This document shows, piece after piece, positions 63,557 to 64,000 of a stretch of DNA of 64,000 nucleotides. Position 1 is the first letter of the stretch; each line of letters begins with the position of its first letter. The stretch is taken from assembly GCF_019973775.1 (NCBI RefSeq), contig NZ_AP025032.1, positions 1,364,001-1,428,000 on the forward strand, read 5' to 3'. The notes below the pieces were generated by a model, which was not told the origin of the DNA, ran no database searches, and saw only the letters and a list, made by a program, of their open reading frames with translations. A program made the translations under genes and the position numbers. The stretch is from Aureimonas sp. SA4125. GTDB taxonomy: Bacteria > Pseudomonadota > Alphaproteobacteria > Rhizobiales > Rhizobiaceae.

Positions 63557-64000
63557 CACGACTCCCCATGACCTCACGTCGGCTGGTCAACATGAAGCTC
63601 CCACTTTGCTGACGGGCTGTGTGTATTGCGACGAAGCCGCCCGGGCATTTCCGAGATTTAGTCGCCCGGGATCCCGGGATGATGTCGCCCGCCCCTTCGA
63701 GCGCCGCTGGCCGCTGATTTTCCTGTCACCCAGAGCTTGCCCGGTCAATCTCTCATTGCCGGTCCGGGGCGGGTCTGCCGCATGCTGTCGCCGCAGAGCT
63801 CGATGCGATCGGGTTCTGGATGCGGCGATCGCGTATCGCGTTGGCGTAGGTCTTGTATCGACGACCACGTGCCGGCTGGCGACGACGTCTCAGATAAGCG
63901 AAAGGAGCGGCTCTAGACAGCCCAGCAGCGCCGTCCCCTCGCGGGCGACTTCAAGTCGAGAACGGTGGGCGAGATCATCTCGGACTGGCGGGCGACAACT
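63557..64000. other. Right-edge region without a recognised gene
   Basis: About 440 bases upstream of the response regulator up to the window edge. It contains a perfect 14-bp palindrome CCCGGGATCCCGGG at 63665-63678. A plus-strand frame is open from 63917 to the window end (reading QQRRPLAGDFKSRTVGEII) but has no clear start within the window, so no gene is called. Confidence 0.35.

Noticed and set aside
63917..64000. A gene starting at the right edge (GDFKSRTVGEII reading)
   Set aside because: The frame has a stop just before it and no good start codon within the window, and only about 28 codons are visible. No family can be assigned.

Overview
The window looks like the chromosome of a GC-rich alphaproteobacterium, most likely a member of Hyphomicrobiales (Rhizobiales) and perhaps close to Aurantimonadaceae or Rhizobiaceae. 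The main reason is gene order: the end of the cytochrome c maturation operon (ccmF, ccmH), then degP, a two-component pair, glnE and a PleC-like multi-PAS kinase. From memory this order matches that of Sinorhizobium-type genomes. No rRNA, tRNA or CRISPR array was recognised.

Layout. 1-12.1 kb: cytochrome c maturation, a membrane diguanylate cyclase, the DegP protease, an OmpR-type regulator and its histidine kinase (now separated by a divergent hxlR/SDR pair with a clear operator), and GlnE. 12.1-18.3 kb: a secreted four-EF-hand protein, then a leftward run phr-cysK-alaX-sseA-GNAT. 18.8-31.6 kb: the PleC-like kinase, aminopeptidase N, an orphan CoxL-like molybdenum hydroxylase subunit, EamA and LysE exporters, a WYL regulator, a small membrane protein and IlvD. 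38.3-54.7 kb: ordinary transport and metabolic genes, including an MFS carrier, ChrA, uracil-DNA glycosylase, ETF-QO, AMP nucleosidase, a NaChBac-type channel, a lipoprotein sugar dehydrogenase and a GST. 54.8-57.5 kb: three consecutive coiled-coil genes with lower GC. 57.5-63.6 kb: small exported or conserved proteins, a PLP aminotransferase and a second two-component pair.

The most unusual part is 31.8-38.0 kb. One OLD-family ATPase/TOPRIM nuclease gene is cut into four pieces by three insertion sequences: two IS256-family elements and one IS1595-family element. Each has its own terminal inverted repeats and an exact 8-bp target duplication. Removing the three elements and one copy of each duplication restores a single open frame of 606 codons with Walker A, Walker B and TOPRIM residues all present. 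A further IS256 copy at 60.8-62.2 kb, apparently identical to the one at 34.5-35.9 kb, interrupts the histidine kinase of the right-hand two-component pair; removing it also restores an open frame (461 codons). Recent IS activity has therefore silenced a probable phage-defence gene and a sensor kinase without any other visible damage to either frame.
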